From Symbiodinium natans (Eukaryota > Sar > Dinophyceae > Suessiales > Symbiodiniaceae): a stretch of 64,000 bases of DNA. The number at the start of each line of letters is the position of its first letter. The first letter of the stretch is position 1. A model generated the notes under the pieces. It ran no database searches. It was not told where the DNA came from and saw only the letters and a list, made by a program, of their open reading frames with translations. The stretch spans positions 383,149 through 447,148 of the forward strand of contig CAJNDS010002127.1 in NCBI GenBank assembly GCA_905221605.1, read 5' to 3'. Positions 1 to 10,360 of the stretch are shown in pieces. The position numbers and the translations under genes are program-made.

Positions 1-230
1 GATGTCAAGCCAAATGCACGGCATCAGCAAGGCAATCAACTCAAGTTAGGAGGATAGAACTGACTCGCATCTGTGGGCAAATGTCCGCCCAAGGCTACCT
101 AGAGAGGCGCGGGACTTAGCCCATCCAGCTGTGTTCGATTGTGGGCCTGATGGCTACCTTCGCATCAAGCGTTTGGATAGTGAACCTTCGGACGTCACCA
201 CTTCAACACATCAGGCACCATCATTGCACG

Positions 231-1347
231 CGGCTGAAGTTGAGAACGGTCCAGCACTGATACTATTCAGTCACAATATGCTTGCATCTGGCACAGCATG
301 TTTTTCAAAATCGATTGCCAGCAAACACACATCAACCTCGCGCGCCGACTTAGATGGCATCAAGAAACTTGTTGTTCGCTGCAGAGCATGCTTGGGAATT
401 TGAAAGGTATTGAACGGTCGTGCAAGCATGGGGCGGCGGCATTGAACCACATGCCCAGCCGAATCGGGATGCCAGTAGCAGTCACATGCATTCTGCCCGC
501 AGCTTCCGATTCTCACTAGCGTAGGAACCAGCACGAGAAACTCAGCTGCAAGAAACCGGGAGGCTCAAGTGCATTCTCTTTCTGAAAAAAAGTGTGATTC
601 TCGGATGTTCGCAAGTGGAACAGTCAGTTCCGCCCGCACCTGTGCAGCATTGGAAACATGGGCACTAATTGTATCACTGTGATATACACTGGAGCTTTTC
701 CTATCAAGAGGCTCTTGTGGGCACTTTGTGCAAAAACCGCATCTTTTAAGCGCCCACGCATGCACGTCCATAATCCATGTAAGTGCTCAAACATCTTCGT
801 CGCGTTTAAGGTTTGTTAACGGTACGAAACCTTAATAACGCGGCTGAGGTTGACAACGGTCCAGCACTGATATTATTTATGTCGCAGTATGCTTGCATCT
901 GGAACAGCATCTCGTGGAAAAACGATGCACTCTAGGCTGAAGAATCATACCAAGCTTGACAATGCGCAGGCAACTTGAGGTCCTGTGCCTTTTGCAGGCG
1001 CTGATTTGAAGGCGTCGCACATCGACCTCGCGTGCTAACTTAGATGGTATCAAGAAACTTGCTGTGCGCTGGAGAGCATGCTTGGGCATTTGAAGGGAAT
1101 TGAGAGGTCGTGCAAGCATGGGGCGGCGGCATTGAACCACATGTCCAGCCGAATCGGGATGCCAGTAGCAGTCACATGCATTCTGCCCGCAGCTGCCGAT
1201 TCTGACTAGCGTAGGAACCAGCACGAGAAATTCAACTGCAAGAAACCGAAAGGCTCAAGGGCATTCCCAGTCTTTCTGAAAAAGTGCGGTTCTTCAGGCT
1301 TCTCGGATGTTCGCAAGTGGGAACAGTCATGGAAACATGGGCACTAC
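231..1347. repeat. Direct duplication A (231-667 and 842-1347)
   Basis: Two diverged direct copies start with CGGCTGA(A/G)GTTGA and run in parallel to a shared TGGAAACATGGGCACTA end at about 667 and 1347. They share long blocks such as the GTGCAAGCATGGGGCGGCGG core (about 421 and 1111). The second copy carries an insertion of about 100 bp after the first 60 bp and lacks about 25 bp near its end. Stops occur in all frames in both copies, so this looks like a non-coding duplicated module. No gene was recognised. Confidence 0.85.
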
Positions 1348-1390
1348 TTTCCTGCACTGGTCATTCCAACTGCAGTGGCTTTAGTCGGCA

Positions 1391-2800
1391 GGATGGCTGA
1401 ACCTGGTTTCATGCGAACTTCGCCTTCGTAGGATTGCAGGCTGAGTGCAGCCTTGGCCGCACAAGCCTGCAGATCATGGTGGCAGGGGCGGGCCAGAACA
1501 ATTGCCTAACCCAGGCGTGCGACTATGCTGAGAGAAGATACGTTGTCCTGTGTCCGCTCCGCCTCTGACCTGGAGTGAAAAACAACTGTCAGGCCAACAT
1601 TGCACACTCGCTGCATCTGTAGGGCACAGCATGGATGAACATGCGGGTTCCAATGTGGGTCGAGCATCCAGCAGTCTGAAGCACCTGCGGAGCGAGTCTT
1701 CAGCTGCTGCGGCCGGGGTGCGCCACGGGGCTAGCGCAACTCTCCACTCAGACAATACTCGGCACGGTCTGGAGTGATCGGTGACTTATCTGGCTTATCT
1801 GTGAAGGACAGGATTGTTGATCTTGGTTTCATCTAACTTCGCCGGCCGCTAGCGCTGAGGGCAGATCATGGTAGCCCGACTTTCATAGATGCCAAAGGTA
1901 CTAGAACGGCGGATGGGCCTACCCCACAAGTGCGACCAGGCCGAGAGGGGAGAAGTTGCCCTCTCAGCATAGATTGAGAAAGAACGGTCAGGCCAATATT
2001 GAACAGCTGCTGCATCTGTAGGGTACAGCATGGATGAAGATGGGGGTTCCAACATAAATCTCGCATCCGGCAGCCGGAAGCACCTGTGAAGCGAGTCTTG
2101 AGCGGCTCCGGCCGCACACTGCCACTTCACCCCCAAACCTGAACCTGCTGAACGCATGGGCCAGGATGGGTCAGGACTTGGGCAAGAAAACCTTTGCCAC
2201 CTTTGCCAGGGCCTGCGTCATTTCTCTGCTCGAAGCAGAGACGGGCGAGACATGCACTTCACGCGTGCTGGACCACACGGGTTTGCAAAGAACAGTTGAA
2301 AGTGCAAGATCCCACAAGAGACAAGAACGTTGGGCTCAAACATGCAGAAGGTCACACGTTTTCCATGAAAGCTTTGGTCAGGAGTCATGCGTTATCCGAG
2401 GCGGACGGCAACCATCCTACTCGGCATTGTCTGGAGTGATCGGTGGCTTAGCTGGCCTATCAAGTGTCAAGAGTGGCTAGGAACGAGGGCACATGCCCTG
2501 ACCCAGGAGTGCGTCGGATTCGCAGCAGCCGGTAAAGCAGCTGTCTGCACCGGCACTGTGCATCGCTTCTGATGTGCACGCTGTCATTCGTGTGCGATAG
2601 GAGACGAATACCTCCCGCCCCACAGGCACCAAATCATACTAAATCCCTACTTGAGGTCGATGCGACGACATGGGCTTTTGGCGATGAGATATTGTGCCGT
2701 GTCTGCTTCGCCTCTGCGAGCCGTACATTGAAAAGCCACTGTCGGGGGAAATTGCACAGTTGCTGCATCAGTGGCCAGGATGAACCACTGAAGCCTGATG
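1391..2800. repeat. Degenerate repeat family B, three copies
   Basis: Copy 1 (about 1391-1800) and copy 2 (about 1815-2130) share TGCATCTGTAGGG(C/T)ACAGCATGGATGAA and GAAGCACCTG(C/T)G(G/A)AGCGAGTCTT. A weaker third copy (about 2420-2800) keeps the CGCCTCTG...GAAAA...GCACA...GCTGCATC skeleton. The string CTGGAGTGATCGGTG also recurs at about 1770 and 2431. The module size is 300-400 bp. No domain is seen in any frame. The rest of 2160-3380 contains only short shadow ORFs. Confidence 0.6.
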
Positions 2801-3387
2801 GACGGGTCAGAATGCCAAAAAGCGGGGGCAAACTACTTAACGTCCCCCGCCCATGAGTCAGATAGGAAGGGCACATGTTTGCGGCGGGCCACCACAAGCC
2901 CGAAGTTCAGTCGAACCCAGCTTTAAAGGCATTCCCCAAAGGGCACGCGGGTTTTGCTACGCCTTTGTGGGGCAGCACGCCTTATCGCATGGACCCAGTA
3001 CCGGCATCGAGGGCACGTGAACAACTAACATGCTCTGGCTTCTGGAACGACATTTCAGGGAAGCAGAACATGAATCCTCGAAATCAAATCCGGAGCACCC
3101 TTAAGCAGGTCATGTCCCCAAGCGCGCGAGTCCCAAAAACAGCGAGTGAACTGCCACGAACAACACTTTCCATGGGCAAAACAGAGGACCATATCCTCCG
3201 GTCGAAGAACGTCCGGCAAGGTGGGTTTTGCATGGGGGTGCGTTATGCATCTGGGGGGGGAGTTGGGCATGTTAATGCCGAGCGAGCGGGCACGGGACAT
3301 GGACTTGAGGTTTGCAAGCCCATGGAGATCTGAGCCCACTCTAGACCATCCGAGACCTTACACCCTCAACCTTAAGCCCGAAACCGT
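2800..3387. other. No gene seen
   Basis: Mixed-composition DNA with only overlapping short ORFs and no recognisable domain. It leads straight into the first telomere-like block. Confidence 0.5.
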
Positions 3388-3649
3388 AAAGGGTTTAGGG
3401 TTTAGGGTTTAGGGTTTAGGGTTTAGGGTCTAGGGTTTAGGGTTTAGGGTTTAGGAACCCCGGTGGAAGAAGAGCAGAAGGTTTCAGAGGCCTGGGGACA
3501 TCAGCGAGATAGCCGGGCACACAATCGCCTATGCGTGAGATGGATAGCTCATGGCTGCGGAATGGAAGGGAACACACAAGGTACAAAACTGTTTGGGGTT
3601 TAGGGTTTAGGGTTTAGGGTTTAGGGTTTAGGGTTTAGGGTCTAGGGTT
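3388..3649 (+). repeat. Interstitial telomere-like blocks (TTTAGGG)
   Basis: Two nearly perfect TTTAGGG runs (3388-3455 and 3595-3649) carry an occasional TCTAGGG variant. They flank about 140 bp of unique sequence. TTTAGGG is the plant/dinoflagellate telomere unit. These blocks are internal, short and repeated across the window, so they are interstitial copies and not a chromosome end. Confidence 0.9.
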
Positions 3650-3659
3650 CTGCGGCCGA

Positions 3660-4415
3660 ATAGATGGCTTACATTAGCTCACAGGCCCAGCATCAAGCTC
3701 ACGACTCAGGTCAGCATCCAAAGCCCTGACGAAGAGCCGGGATGAGCACTGCCATGCATTGAGTGACCCTGAATCTGCCAGGGAGGAGCCACTGCGGATA
3801 TCACTGACAGGAGAGAGCTCCTGGAGGGACGGATTGGGGGCATCTTGTCAGAATGAGCTGGGGTTGGCATCGGCAGCTGAATCGAGCAAGCCGAGCTGGG
3901 CAGCCAAAGAGGCCTCCGCAAAGAGCAAAAGCACACAATTGCTCAGCAGTCCGGCCTCAGCCGGCTCGCATCCGGCAGGGCCACAGCCCGAGGCGAGCCG
4001 GATGGCACAAGCACAGAGAGTGCCGCGGGAAATCTGCGTACCAAAGCTAGTCCGGAAGACGGAAAAGCAAAGTTTGCCGGAAAGGGCTGGTGTTCCAAGC
4101 GGTGGCCACAAGTTCAAGCAGCATCGATGACAGCAGTTGTGGAAGTTCACTGCTCCAAAGCCGCTTGGGGCGACAACGACGGATCGAGGTTGCCAGCTCG
4201 GGTTGAGCTCACGGCCAGGGGCATGCGTGCTGCAAGCATCCACTCATGCCATACTTTACGCAAGCTCGACGAAGACTTGCCCGTCCTCCCACGGCTACGG
4301 CACGCACGCGTGCCTTTGGCACAAGCCCGGCACGCGCTGCGCTGCAACAACCAGGAACTAGAATGCGCGACCCCGGTCTACGCAAGACGTCGCCAGCTCT
4401 GTGGGGAAAATCAAG
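3660..4415. other. No gene seen
   Basis: Overlapping ORFs on both strands show no domain or convincing protein character. Nothing further can be supported. Confidence 0.4.
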
Positions 4416-4419
4416 AGTT

Positions 4420-4587
4420 CCTAAACCCTAAACCCTTAAACCCTAAACCCCAGCTGCGCGCCGCTCATCAGGATGTTTTCTGAGGTAAACCCAGAAAATA
4501 GGGTTTAGGGTTTCAGGTTTAGGGTTTAGGGTTTAGGGTTTAGGGTTTAGGGTTTAGGGTTTAGGGTTTAGGGTTTAGGGTTTAAGG
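4420..4587. repeat. Divergent telomere-like pair
   Basis: A CCCTAAA run (4420-4450) is followed about 50 bp later by a TTTAGGG run (4500-4587, about 11 units with one TTTCAGG variant). The C-rich strand comes first and the G-rich strand second, which is the opposite of a simple end-to-end telomere fusion. Confidence 0.9.
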
Positions 4588-5127
4588 GCGTTCCGCGACT
4601 TCGGCCTACTAGGCCCTCAGGGACCTGCTGACGGCTCTGCAGTACACAGCACGCATGGTCATGGATCTCAGCTCTCGCTGACGGTGGGACCTCTGCCCAC
4701 TGCAAGACTCGGAGCCTCGCAGCTCCCGCTTTGCGCAGCTTCTATTTAGAGGACCCCCTGGTGCAGCTTCCGAAGAGCCCGGCCAAGGTCTACGAGTCTA
4801 CAGCACTGTCTGGCAATCGCAGATACCAGGGTCATCAAGGCTGCCGCGCGCAATGCAACAGTCTGAGTTTGGTCGCGAAGGCTTCCAAGCCAAAACTGCC
4901 TCCACGATGCCTTGTGCCAGGCTGCAGCGGGTCGCCTGAATGGTGCCAGCGATGTCGGAATTTCCGGCACACACATGCTCAAACAACTCTCTGACGTTGA
5001 ATTGGACTGAGCTCCTGACCGAGACCCGTGCCAACTGCGGATGCATTGGATGCACACCTCGCCAAGCCGACCTGGGAATGTTGCACACGTGCTCCGGAAA
5101 TGGCAGAGCACACGGAACATGGAGGTC

Positions 5128-5170
5128 CCTAAACCCTAAACCCTAAACCCTATACCCTATACCCTAAACC
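5128..5170 (-). repeat. CCCTAAA block
   Basis: About six units, two of them the CCCTATA variant. The preceding 4590-5127 has short ORFs only and no supported gene. Confidence 0.85.
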
Positions 5171-5267
5171 TCAGAGATGCCCTGAATTTGCATTCGGCCT
5201 CAATCGGCCCAAGTGCACACTCAGGATCGGGCCAACCCTCGGAGTTGACGGAGTTGGAGGATCCGAA

Positions 5268-5500
5268 TTGCTCTTGTGCTCTTTGGTCTTGCTCTGTTGT
5301 GCTGTGTTTCCTTGTTTGTGCTGTGTTGTGCTGTGTTGTGTTGTCCTGCGCGGTCCTGTATTGGGTTGTCTTACTCGTTTGCTCGTTTGTGTGTGTGTGT
5401 GTGTGTATGTGTGTGTGTATGTGCGTATGTGTATGTGCGTGCGTGTTGTGTGTGTGTGTGTGTTTGTCGCTTGTGTGTTTGAGTTGTGCTTGTGTTTGTG
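5268..5500. repeat. GT-rich low-complexity tract
   Basis: TGTGCTGTGTT-type and (GT)n sequence gives long cysteine/valine or histidine/threonine open frames in several phases. These are composition artefacts and not genes. Confidence 0.85.
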
Positions 5501-5824
5501 CTTTAACGTGCTACCCTGCCTGTGTGCCAGCCCGCACAGAGAACCCATGCTGAAGCCGATTTGTCTGCCTACAAGCCATGCGAGCGCTACAGCAGGAGAT
5601 CCAATCACGTTTCGCATCATCTCCGTCAAAACCGAAAGGCTTGGGGGCACCTTTTGTTGAATGCTTCAAACGTGGTACCTGTCTTTGAATTAACAGCGGC
5701 GGCGGCACCCATGGGGCGGCACGGTGACAAAATTTTGCCGAGTGCTGTAGCAACCAGAGGCAGCACACGGGCCCTTCGCTGGCCCTGGTGATCTTAGGCC
5801 TTGCTCTGCAAGGCGCTGCCTACA

Positions 5825-5926
5825 GGGGTTTACGATACTAGGGCTACCTTCTTGGGGTCCTTATTGCAAGGGAATCCTACTTTTTGGGGGTCCTATATTC
5901 AGGGGTCGCTAAGTATCGTAAGCCCC
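5825..5926. mobile_element. Small foldback element, about 100 bp
   Basis: GGGGTTTACGATACTA at 5825-5840 is nearly the reverse complement of AAGTATCGTAAGCCCC at 5911-5926. Weaker pairing extends outward. The interior has direct GGGGTCCT-type repeats. There is no coding capacity and no clear target-site duplication. It is probably a MITE-like or foldback repeat. Confidence 0.6.
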
Positions 5927-6103
5927 CTATAAGCTGCACGGCACAAGTGACAAAACATCGCCTATACGCCAATACCGAAGCTTATGCGGGACGAGCTGTA
6001 CACATTATTGGGGCGGCGCATGGCCACAATCTGGCCATGCGTGGGCCCCCAAACAAAACCGTGCCCAGGGGCAGAAGCCGCTGTTTTTTATAAATAGCCT
6101 TAG

Positions 6104-6236
6104 CTACTTGGAGATGCATGGTACTCGTGAACCAATTATAACTGTACTTACAACCATATTAGGGCACTTAAGGGGCTTATAAGTGCATTATGAGTGCAGT
6201 TATAATTGGTTGATAGTACCATGAACCTCCAAGTAG
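6104..6236. mobile_element. MITE-like inverted-repeat element, 133 bp
   Basis: The left arm (6104-6144, starting CTACTTGGAG and ending CCAATTATAACTG) pairs with the right arm (6197-6236) over about 40 bp with a few mismatches. The loop contains a second hairpin (GCACTTA...TAAGTGC). The whole element could fold into one long stem. No open frame lies inside, and target-site duplications are not evident. Confidence 0.75.
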
Positions 6237-6612
6237 GGTGCTGGAAACGCAGGGCTCTGCCCGTGCGAGGAACCGACTGACACTGAGGCAATCGAGAGAG
6301 AGGAGCGAACTCATCGCAAAAAAACAGCCCTTTCTGTACACATGGCACAAGTGGCCCAGCCAGTGACTCCAACAAGTGGCAGGTCATCGACAGCCAGCCA
6401 GAGTGCAAAGGGCAATGCATGGAGTGCTGGAAACCAGGAGAAGCCAACTTGTAATTGCAAAGGTGTGCCTGGTACACGCATGGTACACCCAGCCCAAGAC
6501 CTCCTGGTTTCAGCCTCCGCGGAATGAATTCGGCGCCTCATCGCCGTCCAGGCACTCTCACTTCTTTACAGGAGCCTCTAGAGTCAGCCCATGCGGACAG
6601 TTAGGAAAGGCT

Positions 6613-7911
6613 TCACGGATCCTCATCAGACACATCTGATGAGGAAGGCCAATTCCGCGGGGTGGTCTTGGCGCGGCGTAGTCTTTTTCTGTGAAACTCC
6701 TCATCACTGTCGCTGTCTTCATCAACCTGGAGGAAGGTGCGGCACACCTTCACATGGTGCTGGGCTGACGTCTGCTCCCGGGTGAGGTGCCGGCTCAGCT
6801 CAGCCAGCTTCTCGTCGAACACGAAGCGAGGCTGGGCATCGGCACACACGTTCGGCGCGATGGAACCCCCGTTCATGCGGCGGTAGGCCCTCTTCTGGAT
6901 CTGGAAGGCGGCCAGGAACTGGTCTTGGACCAGTTGCCACTTGTCCGATCTCACCACACACTGATAATGCACCAGTCGCTGGCCGTCGAGTGAATCGTAG
7001 GCCTCAAGGTCTAAGTCCAGGTTTGCGGCGAAGCTGTTCACGAAGGCTGCGAAGTGAAACCTACCAGGGGGAATGCGGATCCAAGACCCCAGTGGCACCG
7101 GGTCGTCCTCCGTGCGCACGGTAACTTCGGGCTCTTGCGTGGAGCCAGCCGGCAGCGGCAGGAGAGGCGGGCCTCTTTTGCAGCTGTTCACCACAAGCAC
7201 CGTGTACATGTTCGCATCGACGGCACGCATCTCTGCCAGCCCAGGCCGGTTCAAGAAGTGCGTGACGTTGGACCGCGCGGACTCCAGGCAAATGGTGAGG
7301 TGAGTGGACATCCACTGGTCGAACCGGACTTGGGTCATGCTGAAGGCGGTCGTCATGTCCACGAACCCGGGCTCTCGCGTGCGGAGGATCATCAGGGAGT
7401 CCGAAGGGGCCCCGCTGATGGTGGAGAACATCAAGGTGGTGTCCTGTTGGGTCGGGCACGCTCGATAGAGCTTCTGCCGACAGACGATCGGAGTCTTGGG
7501 AGGCGTGAGTGCAGGCATGCCCAGGTCTCCAAAGACCATGGTACAAAGCTGCAGGAGGGTCCAGGAGGCTCGGTGTTGAACGACAGCATCGCCTGGGGCC
7601 AGCTGCTCTACCACATCGAAACCAAGAGGCGCTTGCAGCTCGAGCTGTCGCGTCTCGGGTCGTACCATGGACCTGCTGGGATCCTCCACGTTCTGCATGG
7701 GAACGCTTTTGAAGCTGAACCTCACCAACTGACCACCCCAAGGGCACTCGCAGTAGGTCAGGCTCGAGCCTTTTGAGCAGCCACGCACGGCGGAGTCCCA
7801 GCCGTGTTCGGAAAGGAGCTGAGGCACCTGCTCGAACCACTGCACCACATTGCACGGTCGCCCGGCGGTCATCGTGAAGAGGGGCAATGATCTGCATGTG
7901 TCGAGCTTCAC
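6613..7911 (-). CDS. Unknown 432-aa protein with acidic/basic tail
   Basis: This is one of the two longest uninterrupted frames of normal composition in the window, running from ATG 7911 to a stop at 6613. I recognise no domain. The first 330 residues are mixed hydrophobic/polar (for example a WFEQVPQLLSEHGWD stretch near the N-terminus), with no signal peptide or membrane segment. The last 60 residues are strongly charged: an acidic DEDSDSDEE run, then basic RKRLRRAK (a possible nuclear localisation signal), then a serine/aspartate tail ending DVSDEDP. An out-of-phase minus frame (7061-7924) looks like a shadow. The gene is isolated, with foldback elements and telomere-like repeats on either side. 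No SL relic was seen just upstream. It could be a host gene exon or an ORF of an uncharacterised mobile element. Confidence 0.6.
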   Translation of the reverse strand: MKLDTCRSLPLFTMTAGRPCNVVQWFEQVPQLLSEHGWDSAVRGCSKGSSLTYCECPWGGQLVRFSFKSVPMQNVEDPSRSMVRPETRQLELQAPLGFDVVEQLAPGDAVVQHRASWTLLQLCTMVFGDLGMPALTPPKTPIVCRQKLYRACPTQQDTTLMFSTISGAPSDSLMILRTREPGFVDMTTAFSMTQVRFDQWMSTHLTICLESARSNVTHFLNRPGLAEMRAVDANMYTVLVVNSCKRGPPLLPLPAGSTQEPEVTVRTEDDPVPLGSWIRIPPGRFHFAAFVNSFAANLDLDLEAYDSLDGQRLVHYQCVVRSDKWQLVQDQFLAAFQIQKRAYRRMNGGSIAPNVCADAQPRFVFDEKLAELSRHLTREQTSAQHHVKVCRTFLQVDEDSDSDEEFHRKRLRRAKTTPRNWPSSSDVSDEDP

Positions 7912-8224
7912 TTTGGGTCTGCAAATGCTGCGACGGGTCTTGTGAGCCCTCCCTAGGCGACCTTATCCCTGCTACGCCGCCACCCTAACATGCCTTGAGG
8001 CTTCAGGGGGTTCAAGGCTTTGGGTGCTTTGCTTCACCTTACAAGCCATTGCGAGGACAAGACAAATGCTTGCAGGCACTCTTTCGAGCGCGCGGAACGT
8101 CGCCACGAGCCTTGGAGCTTTGCCATACGGCTTCGAAGATCGGAGCGCACTGGCCTTCAAAACCTGAGGCCCCTCTGCGCTTAGCGAAAGATCGGCTTGT
8201 CGAAAAGCTCCCTGGCAGCTTCTG
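7912..8224. other. No gene seen
   Basis: Spacer between the 432-codon ORF and a telomere-like block. Only short ORFs are present. Confidence 0.4.
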
Positions 8225-8282
8225 CCCTAACCCTAAACCCTAAACCCTAAACCCTAAACCCTAAACCCTAAACCCTAAACCC
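8225..8282 (-). repeat. CCCTAAA block
   Basis: About eight near-perfect CCCTAAA units. Confidence 0.9.
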
Positions 8283-8610
8283 TGAACATGTGCGGCAGGA
8301 CTTCGCCTCAGTCATGACTCAAGCCTCTGAACAGCACACGAGCTAGCGGTGAGGTAGATGACCTGCGAATTTGCAGGGTTTGGGGGCCACAGGTAGGCAG
8401 CAAAGAGCCCGCACCCGACACAGAGGAAAACCCGAAACCCTGAAACCCCAAACCCGAAACCCTGAGCCCTAAAACCCTGTTCAGCCCTGCGGCCGTAAGG
8501 TACTCCTGCATTGCACTTCGCCAATCTGCTTCATGCCCTTCCCTGCCACCCACAGGTTCACGAGGATAAGGCTTAAGGTTCCAGGGCCGCGTACGGTCGA
8601 CCAGCAGAGT

Positions 8611-9072
8611 TTAGGGTTTTGGGTTTAGGGGTGTAGGGTTTACTGCAGGGTTTACGGTTTAGGGCTTAGGGTTTAGCGTTTAGGCTAGGGCTTTTCGGGT
8701 TTCGGGTTTCGCGTTTAGGGTTTAGGGTTTAGGGTTTAGGGTTCAGGGTTCAGGGTTTAGGGTTTAGGGCTTAGGGCTTAGTGCATAGGGTTTAGGGCTT
8801 AGGAATTAGGGCTTAAGGTTTAGGGTTTTGGGTTTGGGGCTTTGGGCTTTGGGCTTTGGGCTTTGGGCTTTGGGCTTTGGGCTTTGGGTTTTGGGTTTTG
8901 GGTTTTGGGTTTTGGGTTTGGGGTTTGGGGTTTGGGTTTTTGGGTTCAGTTTTCAGGGTTTCGGGCTTAGGGCTTGCAGATCCGTATCTGTCTTCGGGCA
9001 CGACAAAGTGTTGAGAGCTTAGAGTGCCCTAAACCCTAAGCGTTCAACCCTAAACCCTAAACCCTAAGCCCT
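8611..9072. repeat. Degenerate telomere-variant cluster
   Basis: 8611-8820 has scrambled TTTAGGG with variants (CTTAGGG, TTCAGGG, TTTCGGG). 8821-8945 switches to long heptamer runs of GGGCTTT and then GGGTTTT. 9029-9072 has CCCTAAA on the opposite strand. Open frames here encode only G/L/W/F heptad repeats and are artefacts. The runs of a single variant suggest local amplification of mutated units. Confidence 0.85.
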
Positions 9073-9545
9073 ACGTTTGCCTGCGCAAGCAGCATGTAAA
9101 TCAAACCTGTCTTCTGCAAATCCGCATCGCGAGAAGCCCGTCCAGTGTCCATCACTGACTTCACATCATAACTTACTGCAGGGTCCATATTGAGCTAGAC
9201 TAATTAGCTAGAACTCGACATCGGATGAAAAATGCAGAGATGTTAAGCGGCGGAGGTTTGACTTGGCATTTCTGACTTACCTAGCAAGTGCTCGCCGGCC
9301 CCGTCGTAGAAACGTTTTGAGGTTTAGGGTTTAGGGTTTGCGGTTCAGCATAACAAAGAGAAAGAGACAGTTTGCAGTTTTTTTCATTAACAAGCCCTGT
9401 CAACCTCACTCTGTCATGGAGCGGTCCATCCCACCCTCGAACCACTCAATCGGCCCACTCGAGGCGCTGTCACCGGGGCGCCAATTCCAAAGCAACCACA
9501 TCAAAACAAGAAAGAGGGGGCAGGGTGAACCGATAAATCAAATGC
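9073..9545. other. No gene seen; one short TTTAGGG block
   Basis: Contains a three-unit TTTAGGG-like stretch at 9319-9340 and a string CCACCCTCGAACCACTCAA at about 9432 that recurs at about 9940. No supported gene. Confidence 0.5.
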
Positions 9546-9870
9546 ACTCTGGAGTTTTTCGGGCACGAACAGCCAACAAGCTAATTTTGTTTAACCTCAT
9601 GTTTTTGTTGTCGGTCGCAGGAGCAAAGAGTGGCGGGTGGCATCCTCGTACAACCTCATGTTTTTTTGCTTTCGGGCACGAACAGCCCAAAAAAACAAAC
9701 ACCTAACTTTGTTGATCTCATGTTTCTTGTTTCCCCCCATCCCACCCTCGTACTGGGCACGAACCGCCAAAAAAACCGTGATTTTGTTAAGCTTTCGGGC
9801 ACGAACAGCCAAAAAAAACAAGCATAATGTTGCTAACCTCATGTTTGTTTTCCCAACAGGCCCGTTCGAG
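9545..9870. repeat. Irregular tandem repeat with TTCGGGCACGAACAGCC
   Basis: Four imperfect units combine TTCGGGCACGAACAGCC, an A-run with CAA, and CTAACCTCATGTTT. They start near 9557, 9673, 9756 and 9797. Spacing varies from about 40 to 115 bp. Frames through it give repeated FRARTA-like peptides that I regard as non-coding. Confidence 0.75.
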
Positions 9871-10057
9871 CCAATGCCCCACCCACCCTAGAACCAACTA
9901 AACATTGGTCCGGATGAACCAAAAAACCTGTTTTCCCCCACCCTCGAACCACTCAAGATGGGAAAAACTAAGGGGGTCGGGGGTGTGCGCAGTGCTGTTG
10001 GTGGATGGAGACGTGCAGGTGGATTTGTGTCAAGCCTCAGTCGGAGGACCACACTAG

Positions 10058-10136
10058 GGGTTTAGGGTTTAAGGTTTAGGGTTTAGGATTTGGGGTTTTT
10101 GGGTTTAGGCCTTAGGGTTTAGGGTTTAGGGTTTAC
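10058..10136 (+). repeat. TTTAGGG block
   Basis: Degenerate TTTAGGG units with TTTTGGG variants. Confidence 0.8.
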
Positions 10137-10205
10137 AGCGGAAAAAGCTTTGGGCTAGGGTGAGATGTGTCATTGCGGACATTGCATTGACCCTTGGGCA
10201 CGCCA

Positions 10206-10360
10206 TAACTCCGGATGCGCCGATCGGCTTCGTCTCTCAATATGAGAAGGTCGTCACACAAATCCATGAGCACCGATAAGGCTCATGTGCGACGTGAAGC
10301 CGCTCGTGGAACCTGGCATGTCCCTCATGGAGGCCTGCCGGATGTGTAGCGCACTGAGGT
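10206..10360 (+). pseudogene. Coding fragment related to 15685-15915
   Basis: The plus frame reads IGFVSQYEKVVTQI, hits a stop, and then in a shifted frame reads PGMSLMEACR. The minus-strand fragment at 15685-15915 carries the same IGFVSQYEKVVTQI and a TPEMTLLEACR equivalent at similar spacing, so both derive from one protein family. I do not recognise the family. Stops and shifts mark this copy as broken. Confidence 0.6.

Noticed and set aside
8813-9022. G/L/W/F heptad-repeat peptides
   Set aside because: Translation of telomere-variant heptamers.
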